From: Xiphias gladius
Taxonomy: Eukaryota > Chordata > Actinopteri > Istiophoriformes > Xiphiidae
Assembly: GCF_016859285.1 (NCBI RefSeq)
Contig: NC_053418.1
Coordinates: forward strand, 5,502,521-5,566,520
DNA: 64,000 bases
Direction: 5' to 3'
Part shown: positions 24,838 to 37,562 of the stretch, piece by piece
Numbering within the stretch: position 1 is the first letter of the stretch
Layout of the letters: the number at the start of each line of letters is the position of its first letter
The notes under the pieces: model-generated
Told to the model about the DNA's origin: nothing
Database searches by the model: none
What the model saw: only the letters and a program-made list of their open reading frames with translations
Made by a program: the position numbers and the translations under genes

Positions 24838-25304
24838 TCAGCAGCGTAGTTGAGTCTTATTTATTCTTAGCAGTCTGTCCAACACTTGAACGTCACCTTT
24901 CAGCACCAGCCGCGGGTGGCCGCCAGAGGCGCCGCCGCCGCCGCTTCGCTGCCGCGCGTAATGTGGTTCGCTGAAGTTGCTGTCAATCAGATCCTGCGCG
25001 CCACAGGCCGCAAAAGACACGCACACGCACACACACACACACAGACGAAACACAGGTTTTTGTCGCGTCGATTCTCCTCCGCGTGAATGTCTGTTTGAGC
25101 TGACTGGGAGAATTTAGTGGTGAGAGGCTGCAGCTGTAGCAAGTGAACTTACGCTTAAACTGAAATCGGTCGGACACTCGGTGGGTTTTGAACACGTCTC
25201 CGAAGTCCCACACTGCAAATACTCACCTCGGTAAAAATCGGCCACTGTTCGTGTAATGCTGTCACGGTCGCGTAAACTGCCGAACCGGAGTTCCCTGCAT
25301 GCAT
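24838..25304 (-). CDS. candidate novel two-exon small protein gene (77 aa), function unknown
   Basis: Minus-strand exon 1 is 25304-25227 (26 codons, MHAGNSGSAVYATVTALH...) and ends at a near-perfect donor GAG|GTGAGT. The 233-nt intron ends in GCGCGCAG, and exon 2 is 24993-24838 (51 codons plus TGA). The join is phase 0 and the frame stays open: ...WPIFTE|DLIDSNFSEPHYARQ, then a Gly/Ser stretch GGGGASGG, then RLVLKGDVQVLDRLLRINK. An in-frame TAA lies 45 nt before the ATG, and a minus-strand AATAAA follows at 24595-24590. There is no signal peptide, membrane segment or motif I recognise, and it matches no gene I know from this synteny block. It lies on the same strand as pebp1, about 430 bp upstream of its start. 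It could also be the 3' end of a longer gene or a non-coding transcript. Confidence 0.45.
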
Positions 25305-27030
25305 TGCATTCGACTGGATTGTCTTCACTACGTGTTTTGTACATGTGTGTTATGAAAATGACAGGTTTATAAATATAAGTACACCTCAATATAAACTATA
25401 AAATATAACAATAACAGCACGTTAAACCAGTACACGTAGTGTGATAGTACTGTGCCACAATGCAGGGCGCCAAATAAAACATTAGGCCGCGCCCTCATAG
25501 ATCAAACAAAAGCCTAATCGATGTTTTTATCTACTCTACAAGCTATGGTATCAGAAGCCAATCAGATCCTTGGGCAAATATCTGCTTAAAAAACAAAACA
25601 ACAAAAAAACAAACCCAGACTACGTAATTCAAGTAAGTTTGAAAACTAATTTGAGTATCGTACCGTGCAGAAGCCAATGCTGCCTGGAGAAGATATGAAA
25701 AAAGACATGATATACAGTAGGGCAACTTTAAAAAGGTCAGGTAAGATGTAAGGGATAAAGAATTGATACTTTAAAAGGCCCAAACCTGCAAAATAAAACA
25801 CTGGTTTTGTTCTTTAACAATCTGTTAAAATCTGTCAGAAGTGTATAAATCGCACAGGCTGCCATGGTCAATACTCAGGTTCAATCCCTAACTCACCCTA
25901 AGTCCCATTAAAAAAAACAGTTTCACCTCAAGGGCCATGCAGCACCTGTCCTGGAGCTTTCAGCCGTATCACAAGATCCTCAGCAGCAGATGCAGTTTTC
26001 CCAGTTGTCATGGAATTATAGATCTTTAAATTGACTTTTTTCTTTCTTTCTTTTTTGCAATTTTTATTTTTTTCGCATGTGACAACAATTAAACCATCTC
26101 CACGGCAACTGAGCAACTCCACCTGACGAGGAAGGCCCCCGAGTTGTAGCCGAAAGCTTCAAAAACAAAGTAAGTGGACATCGCGTTTGCATTTTTTTAA
26201 TCGACCTGCAGTCGATTAAAAAAATACAGTTATGTATTTTTTCAAACAAATCAAAGGGATTAAAAAAAAAATGTTTGCAATTTTTCTTTTTTTTTAGCTC
26301 CTTGACTACAAATCACCCCAACATTACATTTGAACAAACCGTTTTCATTGGTGCATGTACACTTTTAGATTTTTGTACGTGGGTTTCGTTCTGTGTCAGG
26401 CTGCCATTGGTTTTCCTCTTCTGCATTGTATGGAAATCAGTCAGTAGACTTCTGAGACTGGAGTTGTGTAATTAATCACAGTGACCTTTATTTGATTGTA
26501 TTTTACATTTTGAGAGTGAACCTTGACTCGGAGGGGGGGGTTGATGCCAGAAAAATGAGTGTACAGTTGAGTTTATAACAACAGCGCTACAGAAATTGTG
26601 ATTTGGCTGAGTCGTATTATAGTGCTATATTTGCTCAACGATCTGATTCGGGCTTCTATGTAGTAATCGGGATTTTTACGGGCTTTCGACAGAGTAAGAA
26701 ATAAACGGTGTCACTGTGCCTTTAAAAAGGTGAGGTCAGGGTGTGGTTTGTTCCTGCCAAAGTTTCCGGATCAGCATACTCTAGTAAACAAAGCACGTCG
26801 GCCAAATGTGCCGCAGAGAGGCAGAAGTCGCATCATGTCAGACCGGTCCCCGGTGCTGACACCGTGCTCTGTTTACCGGGGTTTATAATGGGCGGACCGG
26901 TGTCTGCAGTGTGTCACAACCTGGCCCGCGCAGGTGGACTAGCCCGACAGGTTTGAACTGGAAGCCCCTCTGTTGTTTTTGTTGTTGTTGGTTTTTTTGG
27001 TTTTGTTTTTTTGAAGGCGATGTAGGAATC
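25305..27030. other. divergent intergenic region before vsig10
   Basis: About 1.7 kb between the candidate minus-strand gene and the vsig10 ATG. It is mostly AT-rich, with a 35-bp near-perfect palindrome at 26191-26225. A more CpG-rich part at 26750-26950 (GACCGGTCCCCGG, GCGGACCGG, GCCCGCGC) probably contains the vsig10 promoter or 5' UTR. No TATA box could be placed with confidence. Confidence 0.5.
26191..26225. repeat. 35-bp near-perfect palindrome
   Basis: Arms of 15 bp, ATTTTTTTAATCGAC and GTCGATTAAAAAAAT, are exact reverse complements separated by CTGCA. Confidence 0.95.
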
Positions 27031-30000
27031 ATGAAGATAGTCGCAACTGTAGCGCTTCTACACCTGTGTTTGTCTGCCACAGGTGAGTTCTCACGATAAC
27101 AGACAGCCAGGTGCGACAGGTGAGTGTGAAAATCCCCTCTTACGGTGGTTTTTTTTTTTTTTTCGTTCCTCTTCGTGTTACAGCGGCAGTTTCGGGTAAT
27201 GGCTCCACCGAAACGGCCCTGACGGCCGCGCCGGGCGACGTCGCCCTGCTTCCCTGTCACGCCGTCGGTAACGCCGCCCCGTCTCTGACGACGTGGACGA
27301 AAAATGGACGGGAGGTCGCCCGGGGCGGCGGCTCCTCGCGGGGCCCCTCTCCCGCCGCGCGGCGCCTCGCGGTGCTGCGCGACGGGACCCTGAACATCGC
27401 GCGGGTGACGCCCGGGGACGAGGGCAGCTACCTGTGCAACTCCACTCTACCCGGAGACAACGCCTTTCGGGCGCGCGTCCGGCTTCAGGTGGCCGGTAGG
27501 TGAATGTTCCTTTTTCTCCGGTGATGGTTCCAGTTGGATACGACCTCCTGGGGGGGGGGTCTGCTTTCACTCGAGTCCCTGAAAGCAGCATTTCTAGGAA
27601 ATATAAAGTGTTTTTTCCACATAACAGACAGACCCTACGGTTACAGGGAAACAGGTGACTCTATACAGCCAGGCCTAGGGGGCCCTGTTGACCCCCCCCC
27701 CTCAAAACCAACCAGTACTCTAGAGCTGAAGCGATTAGTCGGTCCACCGGTTAGTTGACTGAGAGATTATCATCTGCTTGATAACAGATTAATCGTTATG
27801 AGGCAAAAATCCACTGGTGCCAGCTTCTCCAATGCGAATGTTTGCTCGTTTCCCAGTTTCCCACGAGACTAAACTCAGCATCTCTGTGTTTATGACTGTT
27901 GGTCCGACAAAAAAAAAACAAAACAAACAATTTTCTGACATTTAATGTTCTGAAAAAGCAATCGATTACTAAAGGAAAACCATTTTCACACCTGCTGATC
28001 ATGAACATAACCCTTGGTTGCATTCTTACAGTACTTCTGTGACGGATTGATACGACCTTCCTCGAGGTTTTCAGGTTGTTTTTTGTTTTGTTTTTTTTGC
28101 TAATTATACTCGACGTACGGGGGGGAAGGTGTAGCGGTTTGAGAAAACACAACTTGACAACAAACGAGCTCAATATCATGTGAAACAGTGTAGGTCTTAA
28201 AACTAGATTTTGACACAGAGCTCCGTCTACAAGGCCCGGGGGGCCACAGGATGGAGGATGGAGGACCCTGCGTAGTTGTTATCCTACTTCAGTGGTACAA
28301 ATATGCAGTTCATCAAATCATACGGACCCAAATGATATGGAGTAAACCTGGGGCTTTTTTTCTTTTTTTGGACCCCTTTGGCATTTGCCCGTCTCCAGCC
28401 TTGTGTACAGCGTTACCAGGGATACCATGCAGGACAAAGTGAGAACGTTTCTCTTAAAGATGCACCAGCGAAGGTTACGACATGACCATTATTTGTCACT
28501 ATCAGTTACTCTCTTGATTTAATGGTAATAACTGATAACACGGCATGCGATTTACACTGTAAGTTCACTGCATGAATCCGGTGTGAACACAGTTCTTACT
28601 GGTTCCTACTGGTACGATACCATACTTCATGCAGTCCTGTATAATTTAGCCAATTACGTCTCTTCTTCTTCTTCTTCTTCTTCTTCTTCTTCTTCTTCTT
28701 CTTCTTCTTCTTCTTCTCCTCTTTTGCTGGTACATATCTATGCACCACATCACTGCCAGCAGCCGCTGCATTACCGTGCTCTGCCATCAGCAAAAAAGCG
28801 TATCATGCCACCACCTCATCAAAACACTGCTCTTCAGCGTCAGTTAAGGGCAAAAAACGTCTGAAAAATCACTTCCGACCAGTTGTGGTTATTGATAGTG
28901 GTTGGTATTTAAGTAATAAGTTGATCAAGTAATGCTGATCAACTTGAAATGTTGACGTTACGAACGTGACCGTAATGACAGATGAGATTATGCACCGTTG
29001 TGATGCACTGCACATGTTTCTTTCAGGTGGTCCAGAAAACGTATCTGTGTCCATCGGCCCCGCCACCGCCCTGTCCAACGGGACGCTCATCGCCTACCGG
29101 GGCTCGACCGTCTCCTTCAACTGCTCCGGCTCCTCCTACCCCTCTCAGCAGCTGACCTTGGCCTTCAGAGGGGCCTCGTCGGGCGACGACTCGCTGGTTT
29201 CGACCTCTGGCCCCTGGCTGGACCACAGGATAGAGGGCATTCAACCCAGCGCTCAGGGAGTTTACAGCTGCAGGGCCCGCAACACCGTCTCCCATCGGGC
29301 GGTGAACAAGAGCGCACAGCTGCTAGTATACTGTAGGTGCAATGGTCCCGTAGTGGCTACGCCGCAGGTCTGACGTAGAAACGTGTTATTTTTATGTATG
29401 TATTTTATTATACAGCAATATACAGGTCAACTTTAGTTTCAGATGTGTCAACACCGGTGGCAAAAAACTAAACATGAGTCCAGTACAAAAATGATACAGT
29501 TCAGTTCCTTAGGTTGAGGAATTTTAACATGATTTTTATTTTATTTATTTATTTATTTATTCAAAACACTGTTTAGTACATCACTGATTAATGTTGCCTT
29601 AACACAAGCAGATGTACAAGAACTTTGCCTCAAAATAAACGACAATATAAACAAAAGTTCTTATTTTGATCGCAGAAGATATGATCACACAAAAAATTAA
29701 CAAGGCTCAACATCTGACTAAACCCTTAGTGCCAATGCTCAGTACTTTTTTGAAAATAGTAATAAAAAATAAAATTTAATTTTGAAAAAGAAAAAAAGAT
29801 TCATAAAATTTTAGAAGAAAAACAAACAAGAAGACAAATCGTGTACACAGGGACGCAATTATTTTCCAGAAAAGGCCAGAAATGGAGATATCCTCAATCT
29901 TAGGGGCGTGAACAAAACTGAACTCGGTGCTAATACAGTTGCTCCAAAAAGGAAAGCAAGGATAATTCCTCAAATCATAAGAAGAGGAAAAAAAGGAGTA

Positions 30001-30212
30001 AAGATTTTACAGAACCCTGTTTAAAACAAAGGAGTTTTAAATCCCGTCAAAGAAATATTATAATGAAAACAAACATTCGCATCTATCTTTCAACTCACCA
30101 TTAAATCACTGCGAAATGAACGAGAGGACAGTTTGAATTTCCGGGTGTAATCTCTTGCCGTAACGTCTGGGGGGAAAATAACAGCGGGTAAACAAGACTG
30201 TGTGTGGGGGGG

Positions 30213-30253
<41 letters not shown>

Positions 30254-33200
30254 TATATATATATATATCTATATATATATATATATATCATATATATCTA
30301 TATATATATCATATATATCTATATATATATCATATATATCATATATATCTATATATATATCATATATATCTATATATATATCTATATATATATCATATAT
30401 ATCTATATATAGATATATCTATATATATATCATATATATCATATATCATATATTTATATCATAATTATATATCATATATCATATATATGATATATATATA
30501 TATATAACAGGCAAAAAAGTTTGTCTACAGGCAGGTTTGTCTACAGTTTCCAATAATAATAAATGATTAATAAATCAATATTTACCTGGCGTTAAGTTGA
30601 GCAAGTTTTTCTGGAAATTTTCTGGGCCTAACTACTGATGTTTAATGTCTTCCTTTGTATTTTAGAGATATGCCCTAAAGGCTTGTGAAAAAGTGATATC
30701 TAACCCCTGAGGATCTTTGTAGGTTACATGTGAAACAACTACTACTAAATGCTTCAGTGCTTCAAAGAAACACCCCTACTGTGAACCTTTTAATAAAAAC
30801 TGTTAACCACTGTACCTGGACCCTTAGACCACAGAACGAGTTCCTGTTGAGTTCCTTACTGATGTTTCTGCCCCGACTAGATGTCCCGGACAGGCACCCC
30901 GAGTGTATGTGGGCCCCAGCACAGGACGCCACCCACGTCCAGTTCAACTGCACCTGGTTCGGAGCGTATCCCACCCCGACGCTGCGCTGGGCGGAAGACC
31001 GGGGCGGCGGAGGAGCAAACGGGAAAAGACGCGTTTATGCAACGGAGGAGACGGACAGCCTGTCGGTGACACTGAACCGCTCCCTGCTGTCTGACGGGGA
31101 GACGCTGAGGTGCATGGCGCAGCACCTAGCGCTCGCTCCGGGGAAGGAGATGGGGTGTTCGTTTACCCTCAGTAAGCACGGCTGTGGTGAAATGAGCCTC
31201 GGAACAATCGTGAGACGTGCTCCCGCTGAATCTTTTATGTACTTTCCACTGTAGAGGTCACTGGGACTCTTCAGTGTGCAACGATTGCACACTCAGTATC
31301 CTTAGTACTTACCTTACTACAATTTAAAGGGTCAGTTCACCCAAAACCCCCTCCCTGAAAAAAAAGAAGGGTCTTTCTCAATCACCACAAATCGAATATA
31401 GACGTAGGTAGTTAGTTTTTATTTGTTAAGGTTTCGAAATATCTGCCTCCACACCAGAACAATTTGGGAGAGGAGATTTTTGTTTTTGGTGCCCGCATTA
31501 TTAAAAAATGACAATGTCCATAATGAGCTTTGTGGATTTTTCCAGAGTCGCTCTAGGGACGCTTTAGTTTGGTATCCAGCCATGTAGATAGTTCTTAACA
31601 CCGGGGCTAACGTGCGCTCATCTGCAGAGGCTTTGAGATATCTGAGATTTCCGCCTCCGCTCCAGTCCAGTGGGGGTCGATAAGATTTTGCTTCCAGCAT
31701 TACAGCATTGAAAAAAACAAAACAAACAAAACTAAAGAAGCATGTCTCTCCACCAGAGTGTCCCTGCTACTCTGGACAAGTCAAAGACCTCACAGTGGAC
31801 AGTTTTCATACGGACTATTTTATCTGATAGAAATTAGTTACAGTGAAAACAGCTCGGGTCGGGGGACTATCCAGGGGACCGGTGCACCTGAATTATTCCT
31901 GTTTACTTTTAAAATTGCTCTCAATCCCGCAAAGCTAAATCTATCCAAATCCCAATGTTCTAAACTGCCTGCATGGCTAGATACCATACGGGATCTCTAC
32001 CCCCCCCCCCAAAAAAAGGCCCTTAAATAGCAGCTGTCTCAGAACTTACAACTGCACTTTAACCAATTTACATAGTTCTTTCTAGAAAACATTATATCAG
32101 AAAATTAAGAACCTGTAAAATGAAGTGTTACCGATTTATTTCTAGGTTTCAGAGACTCGGCAGACGAACCCACGCCAGTCCTGATGTTATGAACTGTGAG
32201 CATCGGTAGGTTCCATAAAAGATTCCTACCGAAGACATAGTCCCTGTGATAGGTCTTGCCAGTGTGTTCTGTGGCCAAATTAAACCAAAACCATCCAGAT
32301 ACTAGTAGAGGTATTTGAGAAGATATGTTTTGGGAACAGTGTGAGTCACGCATACTTTAGTCACTAATCAAGCCTACCTCCTCCCCGGTAGGCGACCAGC
32401 CCTTCCCGTCATAAACCCAGGTTTGCAATGTACAGTATGTCACCTACTCTGACTCTTCAGCGAAGCTAAACAAGGCTGAGCGTTGCAGCCCAGGTCAAAC
32501 CGAGGCCTCGCACGTTCGCACGTTAAATCAGCCGCACGTTGCTACGGCAGCGGGGCTAAAATCCCCGTACTCTCCACGCCTCTATCACGGGGCTCTGCCT
32601 ACGGTGTAAACTTCATGGTAACATCATAAGCTCCTCGTTCAATTTCCCGCGATTAATATCGTGATGTTTAGTTTAGAGACGCACCTGGTGGCGTGCCCGC
32701 GAGGACACAGCGTTGCGTGCGGGGCATGCGGACAGTCAGTGAAGTCACTCAGTAGTGTAAGGGTTATCACAGGACGGGATTGTGCAGTACAGCACAGATG
32801 ACGCAGACGTGTGTGGTAGTATATACTGCCCTACGTTTGCTTTAGCTTATCTTATCAGCATTCTTTGATGCCTGTAGGGCTTCGAGCACAAGCCGTGTCT
32901 TTGTCAGATACGATCCATGAACTCTACCTGTCTAGCACAGTGTCTCAAAAAGAAATTTGACACGCTCCAATGTAATCGTATACCAGGTTTGCTTCCTATT
33001 TATTGATAATGACAAAGTAATGTTTCGACCGACGCGCAATCCGTGCAGGCTTTTAGCTTTCCGTTCTCTAGAGTAGTTGCTGGGTGGTTCGTGTCTTCCG
33101 GCACATGAAAATTACCAGGTTTAGACCTGAAATGATCAGTTGATGAAAGTGTTTGGATAATCCCTTCAAGCAAAATTCCCAAACATTCACCGGTTCCATT

Positions 33201-36200
33201 TTCTCAAATGTGAGCGTTCACTGCTTTCCTGCTCCCCCTTTTTTTTTCAAAATTTTTTTCTCACAATTTTTGACATTTCATAGACTAAACGATAAATCGA
33301 GAAAATATTTGGCAGATAAATCGAAAAATGAAAAAAAAATTGTTAGTTGCATTCCCAGTAGGTTTTATGTTTTTAGCAGCAGCACCAGGATTTAAAAGGA
33401 ATAAACCAAAAAAAAAAAAAAAGAAGTGGTTAAGTAGCCGCAATAACCATCAGTGTCATCCACAGAAACTCAAACTTTAGCAGAAAATCCAACAATAAAG
33501 ACAACAGTCTTAAAACACCACATTAATGATATTTTAGCACAAAAAAAATCCCCAAAGAAGACGAAGTTTTACATTTTGACTTTATTATGATTTGTGTGCT
33601 CGTGAGCCAGAGCGTGCAACAACTTTTTGGATTACCTGTATTTTCACTTATTACATAAGTTCCCAGTGCCCAAGACGACCAACAGCCTAAAAAAAAAACA
33701 AAGATATTCATTTTACTTTGTTATCAAACAGCAACTAGCGGCAATTTCTCCCGTTTGAGATGCTGCAGCCGCCTTTCAAGTTAGCAATTTTTCTTGACGT
33801 AAATGGTTTGATACTTTGAGAAATACATTTATTTGCTCACTTATCAAGCATTAGATGAAAAGCTCGAGCCACTCCCGTGTCTGTACGATAAATATAAGGC
33901 GACAGCGAGGACACAGTTAGCTTAGCACTAAAATTGGAAACGAGAGGAAACGACTAGCCTGGCTCTAGCCCCATAAAACCACAAATTGTCGTTTTCACAC
34001 TGCAGTTTTTGATAGTACGGATTAAACAAAGAGGCGTTCATCAGCGAGCTTTTGGGGGGAGCTGGTAGGTGAGTTTTGTTAACTTTGGGCTCGCTGTTTA
34101 CCCCCGGTTCCAGTGTTTATGCTGCGCTAAGCTAACTGTTTCCTCGCTGTAGCTTCATATTTCCCGTACAGACGTTGGAGTGGTACCGATTCTCTCATCT
34201 AATTCTTAGCAAGTAATTGAATATTCCAAAAAACGTCAAACTATTCCTTCAAATAATTTATTGTCATAAATATGCAATTTTTTTTTTTTCTATCGAAAAA
34301 TCCTATGCTACAGTTGCGGGGTTTGAATCCCACTGGGGGAAACTAGAATAACAGTACTACAAGCTGTTTGGACAAATCATGTTTGAAAAAGAAGAGTCTG
34401 AGAACAGCTCCGTGTTTCTCCCTCTCTCCCAGAGCCTCCGTACCCTGAAGGCGAGCCGCTGGTCACGGCTCTGGAGGCGACCAGCGTAACGCTAACCTGC
34501 TCCGAGGCCACGTCCTTCCCCCCTGCGAACACCACGTGGAGAAAGGGGCTCCAGCAGGACAACATGGCGCGCGGATCCAAGTATGTCCTGTCCGTGGAGG
34601 GCCCCGTCCTCAAGCTGACCATACACAACATCAGCAAGGAAGACGAAGGCCTCTACTTCTGCCGCAGCGAGAACCCCCTCGCTGTCAGCGAGCTGGAAGT
34701 CTACCTCACTGTGAGAAGTGAGTTTGAGATGAGAGGAAGGGTTTGGGCTGCGAGATGGTCGCAGAGAGAAAGAGAGAAAAAAAAAATGTATTTGCGTGTC
34801 ATTGCATTTTTGTAAATACCTCAAGACAGAGAGATATTAACAAAAATGTGAACAAATGCAAACTTAAACGTCAGAGGGAGTGATGACTGATAAACAATGA
34901 GTTGAACACACAATTCTTACAACATATGGACCAGAGATTTAAACAAAAAGCCAGTCTCTGCAGGTGTCGACTCCACCTCTGGAATGCTGATAAACCTGCT
35001 GCTCCTCCCTCTTTTCCACTTCATAATCCTCGTTTGGTGTCCTGTTTTTTTTTTTTTCCCCCCCTTCGACAGCCTCCTCTCCATACACAGGAGCGATCAT
35101 CGGTATCTTCATAGCCGCGGTGATCGTGGGATCAGCCGTCATCATCGCTAAAACGGTTTACTCCAGCCGACACCGGATTTGCCTGGGTAACTTCTGTGCA
35201 TCTTTTGCAAACATAAGCACGGAGGCTACAAATGCATGCAACGAACGACTTAACCCACTTAACCTAGGTCACGGTCACAAAAGTATGAATCGTACCCATC
35301 CATTAATGCTAATTTCAAAATTTCTGTTCCTGTTTTTGTTTCAGGAGGTGGCTTTGCGTGAGTATCTCACATTTACTTATCTAATACCCTCTGCATGCTT
35401 ATTTTAGTGACACAGTCCAGCAAACCAAAGGGATTAAAAACAGCTATTACATGCTGCGATCCCGGTTTCATTTTATTGTCTTGTTTAGTAGTTTATTAAA
35501 TTTTTATTTTAGTAGTTTGTTTTTCTTATTTCTGCAAACATCTGTCCTAATGCACTACGGACGCTCCTATGTCGTGTTACAATACTACCACTGAAGCTTA
35601 ATTAGAAATGAATTCGGTTTGATGTTTGACGCAACAGTGAACCTCAGACTCTTGAGTCTCAGAGCTTCTCTCTTGTCTCACTGTTTGGCACCTGTGTTAA
35701 TCATGCTGGTATAAATTCGCCAGGAGAGAAGCAGAGGTCCCCGTTCACTTCCGCACCCACACTGGCCTCAGTTGACCAGAATGCAATGTGTTTTTTTTGG
35801 GGTTTTTTTTTTTTTCATTAAATGAGAAGCTTGATACCCCTCTCGTGTGTACGGTAAATAGGAAGCTACATCCAGCAGAAGGTAGCTTAGCATAAAGACT
35901 GGAAACTGGAAGGGAGAGCCTGCTAGCCTGGCTCTGTCCAAAGGTTAAAAAAAAAAAAAAAAAAAAGAATCCCCCTGCCAGCTCTTTTTAAAGCTCGTCA
36001 ATTAACATACACGAGATTGGTGTCAGTCCTCTCATCTAACACTCTGCAGGAAAGAGAACGAGCCCAAGTAGTCAAACCATTCCTTTAAAAGCGAGGGAAA
36101 CGCTTTTCGCCTTTTAGTGACTCCTTCAATCCTACGATGACACACTAGCAGCCGTCTTTTTCCGTACTATATAGTCACACTATTTTCCTTCAGTATAAAG

Positions 36201-37310
36201 TTTTTAAAGTTTATTATACAGGAAAAATCAGTATTTACATTACTGCTTTCTGTCAGCTAGATACGATGAAAGACATATACTGAAGGATCCCACTGTCAAT
36301 AAAACCTCACAAATAGAAAGCAAAATATTTTAAGTTTAATTGGATTTTTTTTTTTTTCCCCCCGGCTGTGAACAGCTCCTAAATTTCCATCGACACATTG
36401 TGCTGTGGGACAAATGTGTCAACATCAAGCAGTTATTACTGACACCTTGGAGTAAACTTAAAGGTGCTCTGTGGAGTTGTGGTGTTTTTTTTTTTTTTTT
36501 GTTTTGGTAAACAAACAACATCATGTTGTTTACATTCAGTGCTTTATCTCCGAAACGCATTGTGTGTATTCTTGATTTGCAGAGCAAACTTTTACTTGTT
36601 AACATCCGCGTTTGATAGCTAGCAGTATTCTTCTTCGCGGCTTTCGTTAGCAAGTTGCAACACTCCTCGGCACGTTACTGCCGACACCCGTCTGATCAGT
36701 TGAATAGCGTGACTGTGCATCATGTACGTGGGCGTCCCTGTGCGCGTGCACGAGATACTACCAAAACATTGCCCCATAGCGCTAATAGTGGTCGAAAACT
36801 CCAGAGGGTAATGGTAGCAAAGAAATTTCCCTGCGGGGATCAATAAAGTTTTTCTTGTTCTGTCTCTGTGTCAAAGAGTCTCGGGTGTGTGTTATTATTG
36901 TATGGCCTGGTTCATGACCTGCAGGTGCACTCCACCGTCATAATCATGTTTCTGCTCTCTAGGCAAATGGAGGAGGACAGGGGAGACGTGCTGAGTCTGG
37001 TGGAGTCAGACGACGAGCAGGTCTTTCAAGACGCCGTTCCCCGGCTGCCTCCGTTAACCAACGGATGCCACACGACACTTGTCCAGATACACCGGATCCC
37101 GTCGAGTAGGGCCCCATCTCGGCAGTTTATATCGAATTTTTTTATTTTTATTCTTATGATTTGTAAATCAAGTACAGAAGTGTTTGGTAACGTAGAAATG
37201 TCCCTCTTTTCGTAGGCGATCATGAGGATGCAGAAACCGCTGACGCAAGCCCACAGCAGCAGGAAGATACTGTGCAGACAGAAGAGCTGGTGGATCTTGT
37301 AAAATTTTAG
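27031..37310 (+). CDS. vsig10: V-set and immunoglobulin domain-containing protein 10, single-pass membrane protein
   Basis: Nine exons: 27031-27082, 27184-27495, 29027-29332, 30881-31171, 34433-34717, 35073-35186, 35345-35357, 36963-37105, 37216-37310. They total 1611 nt, or 536 aa plus TAG (human about 540). Exon 1 encodes a signal peptide ([17 protein letters not shown]). Exons 2-5 each hold one Ig domain with phase 1-1 borders, the usual shuffling unit, and each keeps the cysteine pair: [53 protein letters not shown]. Sequons are frequent (NGS, NST, NVS, NGT, NCS, NKS, NCT, NRS, NTT, NIS). Exon 6 is the membrane span ([19 protein letters not shown]). The last three exons encode an acidic cytoplasmic tail ([19 protein letters not shown]). 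Exon 7 is only 13 nt. Members are thought to act in cell adhesion; no function is visible from the sequence itself. Confidence 0.93.
27718..27985 (-). repeat. dispersed repeat copy, family A, reverse orientation (vsig10 intron 2)
   Basis: Begins AGAGCTGAAGCGATTAGTCG, followed by AACAGATTAATCGTTATGAGG, a CCAGCTTCTCCAATGCGAATG block and TTGGTCCGAC, and ends near GCAATCGATTAC. These are the family A blocks in reverse order. Confidence 0.6.
28662..28716. repeat. (TTC)n/(GAA)n trinucleotide microsatellite
   Basis: Uninterrupted run of about 18 TTC units in vsig10 intron 2. It creates false poly-Ser and poly-Lys frames on the two strands. Confidence 0.97.
30216..30506. repeat. (AT)n microsatellite with TATC variants
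   Basis: About 290 bp of AT dinucleotides broken at regular points by ATC (ATATATCATATATATC), in vsig10 intron 3. The YIYIYI-type frames over it are artefacts. Confidence 0.97.
31172..34432 (+). other. vsig10 intron 4
   Basis: A 3.3-kb intron between CTCA|GTAAGC and CCCAG|AG. It contains a fragment of family A repeat near 33280-33350 (GATAAATCGAGAAAATATTTG...GTTAGTTGCA) and a foldback repeat at 33790-34255. No gene was recognised in it. Confidence 0.6.
33790..34255. repeat. foldback (long inverted) repeat, family C, near full length
   Basis: The left arm at about 33800-33960 contains GTCTGTACGATAAATAT and ACAGTTAGCTTAGC. The right arm at about 34090-34250 carries the reverse complement (GCTAAGCTAACTGTTTCC, CATATTTCCCGTACAGAC). 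Roughly 100 bp of spacer lies between them. A smaller copy is at 35815. Confidence 0.8.
35815..36090. repeat. foldback repeat family C, internally deleted copy (vsig10 intron 7)
   Basis: Shares TGTACGGTAAATAGGAAGC, GTAGCTTAGCATAAAGACTG and TAGCCTGGCTCTGTCC with the 33790 element. The right end CTCTCATCTAACACTC...CCATTCCTTTAAA also matches. An A20 run sits in the middle. Confidence 0.75.
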
Positions 37311-37398
37311 GTATTGGGTGGTTTTCTTTTAGATAAATGTGTTCTTTTAGATAAATACCATTTACTCCCAATGATAATGTGAACAGAACTGGTGGAAG

Positions 37399-37562
<164 letters not shown>

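Noticed and set aside
25114..25389. 91-codon minus-strand frame over the first exon of the novel candidate
   Set aside because: It is in a different frame from the one that joins exon 2. In this frame the GTGAGT donor would lead straight into a stop after splicing.
34310..34345. tRNA-like B box (GGGTTTGAATCCCAC) suggesting a SINE or tRNA gene
   Set aside because: No A box at the right distance and no cloverleaf could be formed by eye; most likely chance.
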